DNA from: Arthrobacter rhizophilus
GTDB taxonomy: Bacteria; Actinomycetota; Actinomycetes; Actinomycetales; Micrococcaceae
Direction: 5' to 3'
Length of the DNA stretch: 64,000 nt
Assembly (NCBI RefSeq): GCF_026241105.1
Contig: NZ_JAPFFT010000019.1
Coordinates: 1-64,000, forward strand
The notes beneath the pieces are model-generated. The model was not told where the DNA came from. It did not search any database and worked only from the letters and a program-made list of their open reading frames with translations. Each line of letters starts with the position of its first letter. Within the stretch, counting starts at the first letter, position 1. This document shows, in pieces, positions 46,710 through 55,761 of the stretch. A program made the position numbers and the translations under genes.

Positions 46710-47962
46710 ACACCAAGACACAACCCACACCAGGCCCCCTTGCTCTGGACTTGCAGGACGAAAGACTCCAAGACCGCACCGGACTGCGCGGACAATACAA
46801 AGCGCTCCTGGACCGCACCCGGTCCGGAGACCTGGGCGTCCTGCCCGTCATCGCCGGGCTGGTCGTCATCTGGGCCGTTCTCCAGGCGCTGAACCCGATC
46901 TTTCTGTCCCCCGCAAACCTGGTCAACCTTGCCATGGAAAGCTCAGCCGTCGGAATCATCGCCCTCGGCATCGTCTCCGTCCTGCTGGTAGCCCAAATTG
47001 ATCTATCCGTCGGTTCCGTCAGCGGCCTGGCAGCTGCCGTCGTCGCAGTCACATCGGTAAACATGGGCTGGCCCGTCTGGCTGGTCATCCTCGCAACAGT
47101 TGCCCTGGGAGCAGCCGTCGGCTGGGTGTACGGACAAATCTTCAACCGCTTCGGCGTTCCCAGTTTCGTCATCACCCTCGCCGGCCTCCTCGGATTCCTG
47201 GGGCTGCAGCTCTACATCCTCGGCGCCAAGGGATCCATCAACCTGCCCTTCGACTCCGCCCTGGTGTACTTTGCCCAATTGGCATTTGTGCCAGTCTGGC
47301 TGTCCTACGTCCTGGTAACAGCTGCAGCGGCTGGCCTGCTTGCCACCGACTACTTCCACGCCCGCGCCCGCAGAAACGCCGGATTGTCCGCAATGTCTCT
47401 TCAGAACATCGCCCTGCGAGCCGCCCTTCTGCTGATAGCTCTCGGCGTGGCCGTCTGGTACCTCAACCAGGGCCGCGGCGTCGGCTGGATGTTCGTATTC
47501 TTCATCGCACTGACACTGATCCTCAATTACATGCTCAAACGCACCAAGTGGGGCCGTTCGGTCTACGCCGTCGGCGGCAACCCCGAAGCAGCACGCAGGG
47601 CCGGCATCAACGTCCAAGCCATTTACACCTCTGTCTTCATCACCTGCTCAACCCTGGCCGCGGTAGGCGGACTCCTCGCAGCAGCCCGCCTGGCCGCAGC
47701 CAACCAGGGAAGCGGAACCGGCGACGTAAACCTGAACGCAATCGCAGCGGCCGTGATCGGAGGGACAAGCCTGTTCGGCGGCCGGGGCAGCGCCTTCGCC
47801 GCCATCCTCGGAATCGTCGTCATCCAGTCAATCTCCAGCGGCCTCACCCTGCTGAACCTCGACTCATCATTCCGTTTCATGGTCACCGGTGTCGTGCTGC
47901 TCTTGGCGGTAACACTCGATTCGGTATCACGCCGGTCCCGAACGTCCCACGGCAGGGCCTGA
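46706..47962 (+). CDS. ABC transporter permease (XylH/RbsC-like)
   Basis: 418 residues, about ten hydrophobic helices. LLVAQIDLSVGSVSGLAAAV is the conserved DLSVG segment, and AVGGNPEAARRAGINVQAIY the EAA-type cytoplasmic loop that contacts the ATPase. Overall length is that of XylH-type permeases. It completes the XylFGH-like importer of the DeoR-controlled polyol locus, starting in an ATGA overlap with the ATPase gene. Confidence 0.92.
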   Translation: MNTKTQPTPGPLALDLQDERLQDRTGLRGQYKALLDRTRSGDLGVLPVIAGLVVIWAVLQALNPIFLSPANLVNLAMESSAVGIIALGIVSVLLVAQIDLSVGSVSGLAAAVVAVTSVNMGWPVWLVILATVALGAAVGWVYGQIFNRFGVPSFVITLAGLLGFLGLQLYILGAKGSINLPFDSALVYFAQLAFVPVWLSYVLVTAAAAGLLATDYFHARARRNAGLSAMSLQNIALRAALLLIALGVAVWYLNQGRGVGWMFVFFIALTLILNYMLKRTKWGRSVYAVGGNPEAARRAGINVQAIYTSVFITCSTLAAVGGLLAAARLAAANQGSGTGDVNLNAIAAAVIGGTSLFGGRGSAFAAILGIVVIQSISSGLTLLNLDSSFRFMVTGVVLLLAVTLDSVSRRSRTSHGRA

Positions 47963-48035
47963 ACGAAACGGCCGAAGATCGCAAAGCCACGACGTGTGGT
48001 GGCCCCGCTGGCATCTGTGCAGAAACGGTGATGCC

Positions 48036-48070
48036 GAGAGAGCCTCTGTCAGACGGCAGAGTGCTCTCTC
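48036..48070 (+). terminator. Hairpin downstream of the ABC operon
   Basis: GAGAGAGC-CTCTG pairs with CAGAG-t-GCTCTCTC (13 bp with one bulge), about 75 bp after the permease stop. It is a probable transcription end without a T-run. Confidence 0.55.
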
Positions 48071-48216
48071 GTCTTCAGGGATTCGCCGGCGGGGCACATT
48101 CGTGGGCCTATGTTGCAACCACTCATGAGGATCGTGCCGATGAACCAGCGCATGCTCACTCGCCACGTCATTCCCAAGCCCGCTTTGTACTCGTCTCCCA
48201 AACGAAGGTACACGCC

Positions 48217-49005
48217 ATGACCCCATTGAACTACACCGTCATCGATGCGCCGGATTCGTCCCTGAACAAGACCAGCGTCCTGGTAACCGGTGAATCCGAA
48301 GCACTGCTCGTCGATGCCGGGTCACCCGCGCAGACGGCCACCGCATCGTCGCCGAGGTACTCGACTCCGGAAGGTCCCTTCAGACTGTCTTGATCACCGC
48401 CGGCGATCCTGACTTCTACTTCGGAGCTGAGGTAATCGCCGAAGCATTCCCCGAGGCGCGTTCCTTGCCCCGGATGACGTGATCGAACACTTCAAAGACA
48501 CCTACGAGAAGAAGCTGGTGTCCTGGGCGCATCTGGGCGCCAACCTGCCCTCACGCCTGATCACCATCGCACCCCTGACAGAAACCTACCTGACCGTTGA
48601 CGGCGTTGTCCTTGAGATACGCCAGGCCAGCACGAACCTCGGTGACCGCGCGTGGTTCGTCTATGAGCCAGCCGAGCGCGTCCTCATCGGCGGTGTCCTC
48701 TTCGAAGGCCTGCATGTATGGACCGCAAACTCGCCCACCCGCGAGCAGCGCGAGGAGTGGATCCGCGTACTCGATAGTTTCGATCCCCTCAACCCCAGCT
48801 TCGTCTCCGCAGGCCACCGGGTCACCGGCTCGCTCATCGACCTGACCTCGATCCACCACCCGCGACTACCTGCGGTTCTTCGAAACAACAGTTGCGAAAG
48901 CTCCGGATGCCGCCACTGCGGAAGCTGCGCTGAAGGCCGCTTACCCCGGCGCCGGGCTGGGTATTGCCGCCACGCTGGGCACTAGGGTAGCCAAAAGGGA
49001 GATGA
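48217..49005 (+). pseudogene. Metallo-beta-lactamase fold hydrolase, multiply frameshifted
   Basis: MTPLNYTVIDAPDSSLNKTS and VLVTGESEALLVDAGS is a typical start of an MBL-fold protein. The protein then moves through several frames: VLITAGDPDFYFGAEVIAEA, HFKDTYEKKLVSWAHLGANL ... RAWFVYEPAERVLIGGVLFE, and finally TRDYLRFFETTVAKAPDAAT. At least three indels are needed. The zinc motif position reads AGDPDFYF rather than HxHxDH, so even the restored protein would lack normal metal ligands. Its 3' end runs into the PurU relic. Confidence 0.75.
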
Positions 49006-49805
49006 CGTGGGGCCGAACCACTCCGACGAGAACTCTCCTGCGGCCGTGGTCCCGCCAGTATCTCGCCTCTGCGGCCGGCGAACACGTCCTGACTTTGGAT
49101 TGCGCGGAGACGCCCGGCATCGTCCACGCCGTCTCCGGCTTCTTGCTCGAACACGGCTGCGACATCGTGGACAGCAAGCAGTTCGGCGAACGGTCGGAGC
49201 GCCACTTTTTTATGTGCGTGCATTTCGCGTCCGACGGCAATTCCTCCACCGCGGACACTCTGCGGGCCGCGTTCGGCCCGGTAGCCGAACGCTACGGGAT
49301 GAGTTGGCGGCTGGAGCGGCACGGCGCCAAGCGCCGCGTGCTGATCATGGTGTCCAAATTCGGGCACTGTCTCAACGACCTGCTGTTCCGCGCCCGAACC
49401 GGCGAACTACCGGTGGAGATCGCGGCGTTTGACTCCAACCACACGGACCACCAGAGCCTCGTGGAATGGCACGGAATCCCCTTCTTCCACGTGCCGGTCA
49501 CCGCCGCCACCAAGATAGCGGCCGAGGCCCGGTTGCTGGAACTGGTGGACACGTTCGACGTTGAACTGGTGGTGCTGGCCCGCTACATGCAGGTCCTCAG
49601 CGACGACCTCACCCGGCAGCTGGATGGCCGGGCCATCAACATCCACCAGACCCGGATGGAACTGGACGCCGCCCTCGATGAAGCGGTCGATCTCCTGAAG
49701 CCAGTATGGTTTCACGGCCTAGCGCTACGCCATCGTCAATCCCATTGCGTAGCCCCCAAACCACCACCCACGCGGCAACCTCCGAAGCAGCCGGAGGATT
49801 ATTAG
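49002..49805 (+). pseudogene. purU: Formyltetrahydrofolate deformylase (PurU), 3'-truncated
   Basis: The N-terminal ACT domain (VLTLDCAETPGIVHAVSGFL, DIVDSKQFGERSERHFFMCV) and formyltransferase-like part (RVLIMVSKFGHCLNDLLFRA, IPFFHVPVT, LVVLARYMQVLSDDLTRQLD) follow PurU closely up to GRAINIHQ. The native INIHHSFLPSFKGAxPYxQA continuation with the catalytic Asp is absent; an unrelated tail reads on to 49805. PurU releases formate from 10-formyl-THF. The break and the start inside MBL sequence show recombination on both sides. Confidence 0.85.
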
Positions 49806-50317
49806 TGCGGACGAAGATCTAAGAGTTTCTTCAACTTAGGGCCCACCCCAGCCTGACGAACGACCCTTGCCTAGACGCGGCAGCATTTGGGTAATGACTC
49901 TCCGCTGGACGGTGAAGAGTTTGCTGCGGCGGCCGCCCACAGCCGGGGACAATTCTCATAGGTTGTCCACCGCGACTGCTACCAGAGAGCTACCCCAACG
50001 GCTCCCGATTTCCAGCCGTGGATTAACCTGAAGTGACCCCGGCCATGGACGGGTCAAAGTCGCCCTCAATTCCGGCAGGGTAATCAGCGAGCATGGATTT
50101 GTCGGCCGAGGCAGTGACGGAAGATCAATTATCGGTGATCGGAAATTGGCAGGGGAACGGCTTTGTCAGTGGTTGAGGTCATTGACTGTCCCCTTCCATC
50201 AACTGGGACGCGCTGTCACTGTTCTCGACTCATGCTCAAGCCAAGGTCGGCAGTTGGCGCATGGCCAGGCATGTGTGGTGAAGAGACGCAGTCTGGCAGG
50301 GGCTTCGTGCAGTTGTG
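49806..50317. other. Region without a recognisable gene
   Basis: About 500 bp downstream of the minus-strand amidohydrolase gene. Open frames are short and unconvincing; I see no terminal repeats or RNA gene. Confidence 0.4.
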
Positions 50318-51730
50318 TCAGACCCCGGCCATGGACTTGTACTTGGCCGCGCGTTCCAACAGGCTCTGTTGAGAGCGGCGGGCTTCGTCCATTAGCTCTT
50401 CTGTGTTGACGCCCAGTAGAAGACCGTTTCGTTTGACGAATTTGCCGCCCACGAGTACGTGCCGGACGTTGCCTTCGTGTGCGGCCAGGACGATGGACGC
50501 TGCGGGGTCTTGTACGGGTCCGAGGTTGAGGGCGTTGGTGTCGATGAGCTGGATGTCTGCACGTTTCCCGGGAGTGAGCGAGCCGATGTCGGTTTCCTGT
50601 CCGATGGCCTTTGCTCCTTCGATGGTGGCGTAGCCGAGGATATCCCTGATCGTCACCGTCGGCGCTTGAGCAGCACGTTCGGGACCTATCCTTGTGAGCG
50701 TGGAGCGGTGGTAGGCCCACAGCATGCGCATCTGGGTGAACATATCACCGGTGCATTTGGTTTCGGTGTCTCCGCTCAGGGAAGGGCGGATGCCGGCTTG
50801 GAGCAGCCGGTGGAAGGGTATCTCGCCGACGCCTTGGGAGTTCATTTCGCAGTGAATTCCGAGGGAGACGGTTGCTCCGTTGTCGGCGATGAGCCCGAGT
50901 TCCTGGTCGGTGAGGTGGTTGCAGTGCACGAAGGTCATGTCAGGACCGAGGAGTCCGGCGTCTGCGTATTGCTGGACGGCGGCGGCGTTGGCGTTGCGTG
51001 CGTAGGCTCCGGTGTGGACTGAGACGCGAAGCCCGAGTTCGCGGGCGAGCCTGAGCTCGTCGTGCCAGATTCCCGGTGCTGCTTCTTCCGGGCCCCGGAC
51101 GACCATGGCCAGGCTGATCCGGTCATCCAGAGAGCCTTGGGAGAAGTACTCGTTCTGGATCCGGCGGATGTCCGCGGGGTGGGGCCTGAGGCTTTTGTCC
51201 GTCCAGGAGTCATCGGGTGAGGTTGGCCATCCATGGCCGAAGACCGCGCGGATGCCCGACTCACGCAGGCCGGCGATGGCGCCGTCGGAGTGTTCCGGGG
51301 AGTTCTGGACGTGTGACCAGTCGAAGAGTGTGGTGGTTCCTGCGCTGAGGGCTGCGTAGCTGCCGAGTTTGTTGCCGATGTAGACGTCCCCGGCCTGGTA
51401 AGAGGCGCCGAGACCTTTGAGTACCTCGGCGAAGTACACCCTGGGATCCAGTTCGGCGTAGCTGTGCTTGATGGCGCTTTGCCAGGTGTGCCGGTGCGTG
51501 TCCACGAAGCCGGGCAGGGCCAGGAGGCCCGAGCCGTTGATGACTTCGTCACCTGCGCGGTGGTCAGGGGCCGTTCGTGGATTTACCGGCGTCGGTTCGA
51601 TGCTGGTGATCCGACCGCCATCGATGGTGATAGTGGCGCTGCCGAGTTCACCGACGTGTTCGTCGAGGCTGAGAACTGCGACGTTTTCGATGATAGTCCG
51701 CTGGGATTGCTGCATGGCTTGTACCGTCAC
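50318..51730 (-). CDS. Amidohydrolase (ATZ/TRZ, cytosine-deaminase-like)
   Basis: 470 residues. Metal ligands in GFVDTHRHTWQSAIKHSYAE (an HxH-type motif, with HRH), a His in VSVHTGAYARN, FVHCNHLTDQEL and the Asp in PSLSGDTETKCTG follow the order of the amidohydrolase superfamily; the C-terminal ATIEGAKAIGQETDIGSLTP and GKRADIQLIDTNALN pattern is usual for the ATZ/TRZ and S-adenosylhomocysteine deaminase group. It would deaminate or dechlorinate a nitrogen heterocycle. It starts in an ATGA overlap with the hydrolase gene, so both are one transcription unit with the monooxygenase. Confidence 0.88.
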   Translation of the reverse strand: MTVQAMQQSQRTIIENVAVLSLDEHVGELGSATITIDGGRITSIEPTPVNPRTAPDHRAGDEVINGSGLLALPGFVDTHRHTWQSAIKHSYAELDPRVYFAEVLKGLGASYQAGDVYIGNKLGSYAALSAGTTTLFDWSHVQNSPEHSDGAIAGLRESGIRAVFGHGWPTSPDDSWTDKSLRPHPADIRRIQNEYFSQGSLDDRISLAMVVRGPEEAAPGIWHDELRLARELGLRVSVHTGAYARNANAAAVQQYADAGLLGPDMTFVHCNHLTDQELGLIADNGATVSLGIHCEMNSQGVGEIPFHRLLQAGIRPSLSGDTETKCTGDMFTQMRMLWAYHRSTLTRIGPERAAQAPTVTIRDILGYATIEGAKAIGQETDIGSLTPGKRADIQLIDTNALNLGPVQDPAASIVLAAHEGNVRHVLVGGKFVKRNGLLLGVNTEELMDEARRSQQSLLERAAKYKSMAGV

Positions 51731-52629
51731 TTATGGGATGTCGTTGGCTGAAGGCCTCGGTCAGATGTTGTGGGCATGGCGTGAGTCAGGAAGGCCGCGA
51801 TGCACTCCGCTGTTTCGGGTCTGTCGAATTCGGGTCCTTCGTGGTTGGCGCCGTCCAGGAGCTTGAGTTCGGCCTGCAGTCCGAGGCGTTGGGCGCGGTC
51901 GTGGAAGTTGATTGACTGGGCGACCGGAGCGACGCCGTCGGCGGTTCCGTGCATGATCAGCAGCGGCGGGGTGTTGGTGTGGAGCCGGTCCATGGGACTG
52001 AGGTTGGCGAGGATCTCGTCGTTCAGTTCCTCTTCGGGCACTCCGGCCAGCAGGGCCTGCCGGCGTGCCGGCGTGGGGGGCGTGCCCCCGAAGTATGCCG
52101 GGACGGGCGAGTTGGCGATGAAGGCCGGGACGGTGAGTCCGCTGTTGGGCACCGGTTTCGGACGTGCGGAGGTCAGGTCGAAGTTGGTGAAGAGCGCGAC
52201 GATCGCACCGATGCGGGCTGTCGTGTTGGAGGGGGAAGTTTCGGTGAGGAGCAGGGCGCTGATCGTGGCCAGGTATCCGCCGGCGGAGGCCCCTCCCAGG
52301 GCGATGCGCCGCGGGTCCAGGTTGTATGCGGCGGCGTTGGCTTTCACCCAGGCCAGGGCGTCCTTGATGTTCTCCAGCTGCGCCGGGAAGGCGGCGTCCT
52401 GGACGAAGTCGTAGTCGATGGAGGCAACGGCGATTCCCTGTGAGGCGAGGTTGTGGAGCCGTTCGGGGGTTTCGTCGCGGAGCCCGGTGATCCATGCTCC
52501 TCCGTGAAGGTAGATCAGGACCGGCGCGGGTTGTGCACTTTCGGTGCAGTAGAGATCCAGTTTCAGCGTGCCGGCTGCCCCGTTGCCGTAGCTGAGGCCC
52601 TTCAGAACATTTGTCTGCTGTTGCGTCAT
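51727..52629 (-). CDS. Alpha/beta hydrolase (acetyl esterase/BD-FAE-like)
   Basis: 300 residues. HGGAWITGL is the oxyanion motif, GGASAGGYLA the nucleophile elbow, HGTADGVAPV the Asp and GANHEGPEF the His of the triad; this is the hormone-sensitive-lipase-like or kynurenine formamidase-like group. In the latter, formamide bonds of aromatic compounds are cleaved, which would suit a neighbouring amidohydrolase and monooxygenase, but substrate is not proven. Overlaps the amidohydrolase gene by 4 bp. Confidence 0.88.
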   Translation of the reverse strand: MTQQQTNVLKGLSYGNGAAGTLKLDLYCTESAQPAPVLIYLHGGAWITGLRDETPERLHNLASQGIAVASIDYDFVQDAAFPAQLENIKDALAWVKANAAAYNLDPRRIALGGASAGGYLATISALLLTETSPSNTTARIGAIVALFTNFDLTSARPKPVPNSGLTVPAFIANSPVPAYFGGTPPTPARRQALLAGVPEEELNDEILANLSPMDRLHTNTPPLLIMHGTADGVAPVAQSINFHDRAQRLGLQAELKLLDGANHEGPEFDRPETAECIAAFLTHAMPTTSDRGLQPTTSHK

Positions 52630-52740
52630 GGTGTGTTCCCATCAAGTGTCGGTCCTGCCCCGGCCATGGTTCGGCGTGGCAATGAAGTAACAGGCGGGGC
52701 GCCCGCCGAGCGCCTTGGCGGCCGGCGCCCCGCCCGGCTT

Positions 52741-54396
52741 TTAGTTGGCCGGTGCCGCCGCGGTGGAGTGCTGCAGCACGTGGCCTGTCACGGTCGCCCA
52801 GACCTCCGCGGAGGGAAGTGTATCCCCGCGCCAGGCGACGTGCTGGTCCGGCCGGATGATCGCAAAACGCGCCCCGTACAGTGTTTCGAGCTCCTGCGAG
52901 GGTTCCCGCAGCACCGTCACGGGGACCCGCTGCTGCCGCGCGGCCTCGAGGAAGCTGTCGATGTTCCAGGCATCCTCGTGGCCGAAATCCACGACGGTGA
53001 ACCATTGGCCGAACTTGTCGTAAATGGATGTTCCCTCGGCCAGCCAGGCGTGCGGGGCCAGGGAGCCGGGGACGGCCGAGGGTACGTATGCGTTGGGCGT
53101 CCATTCGGGGGCTGTTGTCCCGTCCGGGACGACCAGGGGTGAGCCGGCGTAGGTGTATCCGAGCTGTGTGCCGATGTGGCGGAACTGCGGTGCTTTCTCT
53201 TTCAGGATCACGGCGCTCAGTGCCGTGCGGACTGCGTCGCCTTCCGGGCCGGGATCGGCGATTCCCGGAACGACGAGGTCCACTGCGGATTTGGAGAAGC
53301 TGCGGGTGGCCTGTTCCAGGACGCCGACGCCGATGGGGCGTCTCTCGGAGGTGAAGGTGTCCAGCAGTGCCTGCGGTGCCCAGCCCTGGATGACGGCGGC
53401 GAGTTTCCAGCCCAGGTCGGCGGCGTCGCTGAGGCCGATGTTCATCCCGTGGGCACCGTAGGTGGAGTGTTGGCGGGCGGCGTCCCCGACGACGAAGGCA
53501 CGCCCGCGCCGGTAGCTGTCGGCAATCCGGGCGTGGATGACCCAGGGGTCAAGGCCGATGATGCGGAAGGGTACATCGGCGCCGATGGCGATCCGGACGG
53601 CGAGTTCGGCCTGCTCCTGCGTGAACGCGTTGACGTCCTGGAGCTTGTGCAGGCTGAGGATGAACTCACCGTCCGGTGAGGTGGTCTGCACGAATCCGGG
53701 GAACTCGTCGTTCAGGCACCAGTACTGCATGGCCGGTTCCAGATCCAGGGTCTTGTACAGGTCCTTTGATTCGAAGAGGATCTGCACATTCTGGGAGATC
53801 GCCGTTTTGCCGATCATTTCGAACCCGAACGCCCGGCGGACGATACTGCGCCCGCCGTCACCGCCGATGACGTAGGAGCCCGTCAGGCGGCGTTCCCCGC
53901 CGTCGCGGGAGCGGACCAGGACGTGGACGTTCTCTTCATCCTGGCTGACCTCCAGCGCCTCGTAGCCGTAGAGTTTCTCGACGTTGGTCAGGCCTGCCAG
54001 CCGTTCACGGATGCCGAATTCAACATCGGACTGGCGGATCTGGATGGCGGGTTCCGGGTAGAGGGCGGTATCGGTGGGTGCGGTGAAGAAGGCGTCTTCG
54101 AAGGCGGCGATCCGGTAGCCGGCGAGGCTGGCGCGGAACTGGACCTGCGTGGGCCAGTCCGGTCCGAAGGCAGAGTGGTCGCGGACGGTGTCCGCCACTC
54201 CCCAGCGGCGGAAGTGTTCCGTGCTGCGCAGGTTCACGATCCGGGCACGGGGATGCACGCGTTCGGACAGGTCAACCACGGGGTCGATGATGGTGACCGG
54301 AATGCCGCGAAGACCCAGTTCGACGGCGGCGCTCAGGCCAACGGGCCCGGCTCCGATAACGATGACCCGGCCAGCGGCCTGCGTGGCGTTTTCCAT
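52741..54396 (-). CDS. FAD-dependent aromatic monooxygenase (PheA/TfdB/MhpA-like)
   Basis: The ATG at 54396 (MENATQAAGRVIVIGAGPVG) follows AGAGAGG; 551 residues. GAGPVG at 15-20 binds the FAD ADP part, and GDAARQHSTYGAHGMNIGLS is the GD motif near the flavin ribityl chain. Length, and a C-terminal thioredoxin-like extension (AWNIDSFLEAARQQRVPVTV, FAIIRPDQHVAWRG), fit the phenol or hydroxyphenylpropionate hydroxylase group, which adds an OH to a phenolic ring with NAD(P)H. It is divergent from the LysR gene. Confidence 0.9.
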   Translation of the reverse strand: MENATQAAGRVIVIGAGPVGLSAAVELGLRGIPVTIIDPVVDLSERVHPRARIVNLRSTEHFRRWGVADTVRDHSAFGPDWPTQVQFRASLAGYRIAAFEDAFFTAPTDTALYPEPAIQIRQSDVEFGIRERLAGLTNVEKLYGYEALEVSQDEENVHVLVRSRDGGERRLTGSYVIGGDGGRSIVRRAFGFEMIGKTAISQNVQILFESKDLYKTLDLEPAMQYWCLNDEFPGFVQTTSPDGEFILSLHKLQDVNAFTQEQAELAVRIAIGADVPFRIIGLDPWVIHARIADSYRRGRAFVVGDAARQHSTYGAHGMNIGLSDAADLGWKLAAVIQGWAPQALLDTFTSERRPIGVGVLEQATRSFSKSAVDLVVPGIADPGPEGDAVRTALSAVILKEKAPQFRHIGTQLGYTYAGSPLVVPDGTTAPEWTPNAYVPSAVPGSLAPHAWLAEGTSIYDKFGQWFTVVDFGHEDAWNIDSFLEAARQQRVPVTVLREPSQELETLYGARFAIIRPDQHVAWRGDTLPSAEVWATVTGHVLQHSTAAAPAN

Positions 54397-54562
54397 GAAA
54401 GTACCTCTCTGTACTGATAACCCCGGAGTCGGACCCCGATGGGGGTGTGTGATGTAACGGAAGAACCGGCTGGCCATTCTTGGAGAAGGAAATCCTTGGC
54501 GACCGGAGCGACCGGGGTTGCGTTTCTTCCTTGTGACCCCCACCTCACCATTGCGTCAACCC

Positions 54563-54588
54563 ATAAGTCCAAGAGATTATTTTCATAG
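54563..54588. promoter_or_regulatory. LysR operator-like site in the divergent promoter
   Basis: ATAAGTCCAAGAGATT then ATTTTCATAG. It matches the reverse complement of 55584-55609 at 19 of 26 positions (ATAAnTCnAAGAGAT ... ATAG). It lies between the monooxygenase and LysR genes. Confidence 0.65.
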
Positions 54589-54629
54589 GTGGCTATTCAT
54601 GAAACTAATAACAAAGGAAGTGGCGGCGA

Positions 54630-55579
54630 TGCAGAAGCGCAATTTGGGCAACGTGGACTTGAACCTGCTGGTGCCTCTGCAGTCGTTGCTGCGGCACCGG
54701 AACGTGAGCCGGGCAGCAGAATCCCTGGGCATCACGCAGCCTGCCATGAGCAACAGCCTGCGCAGGCTGCGAAGCCTCCTGGGCGATCCACTCCTGGTCC
54801 GGATCGGCAACAAGTACGAACTGACCTCACGGGCCACCGATCTCCAGCTGCGGGTGGATGAGCTGCTCAATGCCCTGTCAAGCCAAATCCTGGAGCAGCC
54901 CAGGTTCCAGCCGGAAGAATCGAACAGGCGCTTTGTCGTCGGCGCCTCATCCTCGACCGCGATCACCGCTCTTCGCCCGGTCATGAAGTCCCTCGAAAGG
55001 CTCGCGCCGGGGATCTCCTTCAAGGCACTGGACCTTCCCCGTGACCCAGGTTCGATCCTTGGCGGACAGGAAGTTGACCTGATCCTTGTCCCGGAACACC
55101 TTCCCGTTGAGCACCCGCGGGAGCGCCTCTACCAGGAGGAGTGGGTGATCATCGCAGCGACAGAGAACCCCAGGACCCGGACACCGCTGACACGATCGAC
55201 CCTGTCCACCGCACCCTTTGCCGTCTACGAACAGGACGGCCTGCGTGTCCACGCAATGCAGCTGCTGGCCGCCGAAGGCATCCATGTCCAGCCCCGGTTC
55301 ATCTGCGACAACTTTCTGACCATGCTGCACACCGTGGAGGACAGCGAACTCCTCGCCGTCATCCAGGGCAGCATCGCCCGCCGGTACGCCGCCAGCAGCA
55401 ACCTGGTCATCCTCGACAGCCCGGTGCCCTTCAGACCCTTCGGCATCGACATGGTCTGGAACCCGCGCAACCTCGATGACCCCGCGGTCATCTGGCTGCG
55501 GGAGCAGTTCCGCACCTACCACCAAGACTTACCCGCCTCCGCCTCAGCGGGCCGGACAGACTATCAACTTCCTGAATAG
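54630..55579 (+). CDS. LysR-family regulator
   Basis: From ATG 54630 (MQKRNLGNVDLNLLVPLQSL), behind AAAGGAAG, 316 residues; a further ATG at 54600 is possible. The winged HTH is RHRNVSRAAESLGITQPAMS and NSLRRLRSLLGDPLLVR. The effector domain (FVVGASSSTAITALRPVMKS ... GIDMVWNPRNLDDPAVIWLR) is of the NodD/LinR/aromatic-responsive kind. It is divergent from the monooxygenase unit and lies upstream of the transport operon; one sequence element occurs at both promoters. Confidence 0.92.
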
Positions 55580-55583
55580 CTTT

Positions 55584-55609
55584 CTATAACTAATATCTCT
55601 TTGATTTAT
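55584..55609. promoter_or_regulatory. LysR operator-like site before the transport operon
   Basis: On the minus strand ATAAATCAAAGAGATA then TTAGTTATAG; partner of 54563-54588. It starts 5 bp after the LysR stop and about 150 bp before the MFS start, in an AT-rich stretch. Confidence 0.65.
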
Positions 55610-55761
55610 GGCGGAAGGGCTGGTGTGATGGAACTCACCAGCACCTCAGGGCGCGGCGGCGGCGGCCCTCAGCCATCGCGGCGACCAGGCACCTTTAGCC
55701 GGCCCGCCAGCGCCGGCGCTGTGAAACCTACCCATCATGTCTTGTATCGAAGGAGATCAAG

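Noticed and set aside
36427..47962. Direct assignment as an erythritol or ribitol operon
   Set aside because: The kinases and permease resemble those groups, but no polyol dehydrogenase or isomerase gene is present, and sequence alone does not fix the substrate.
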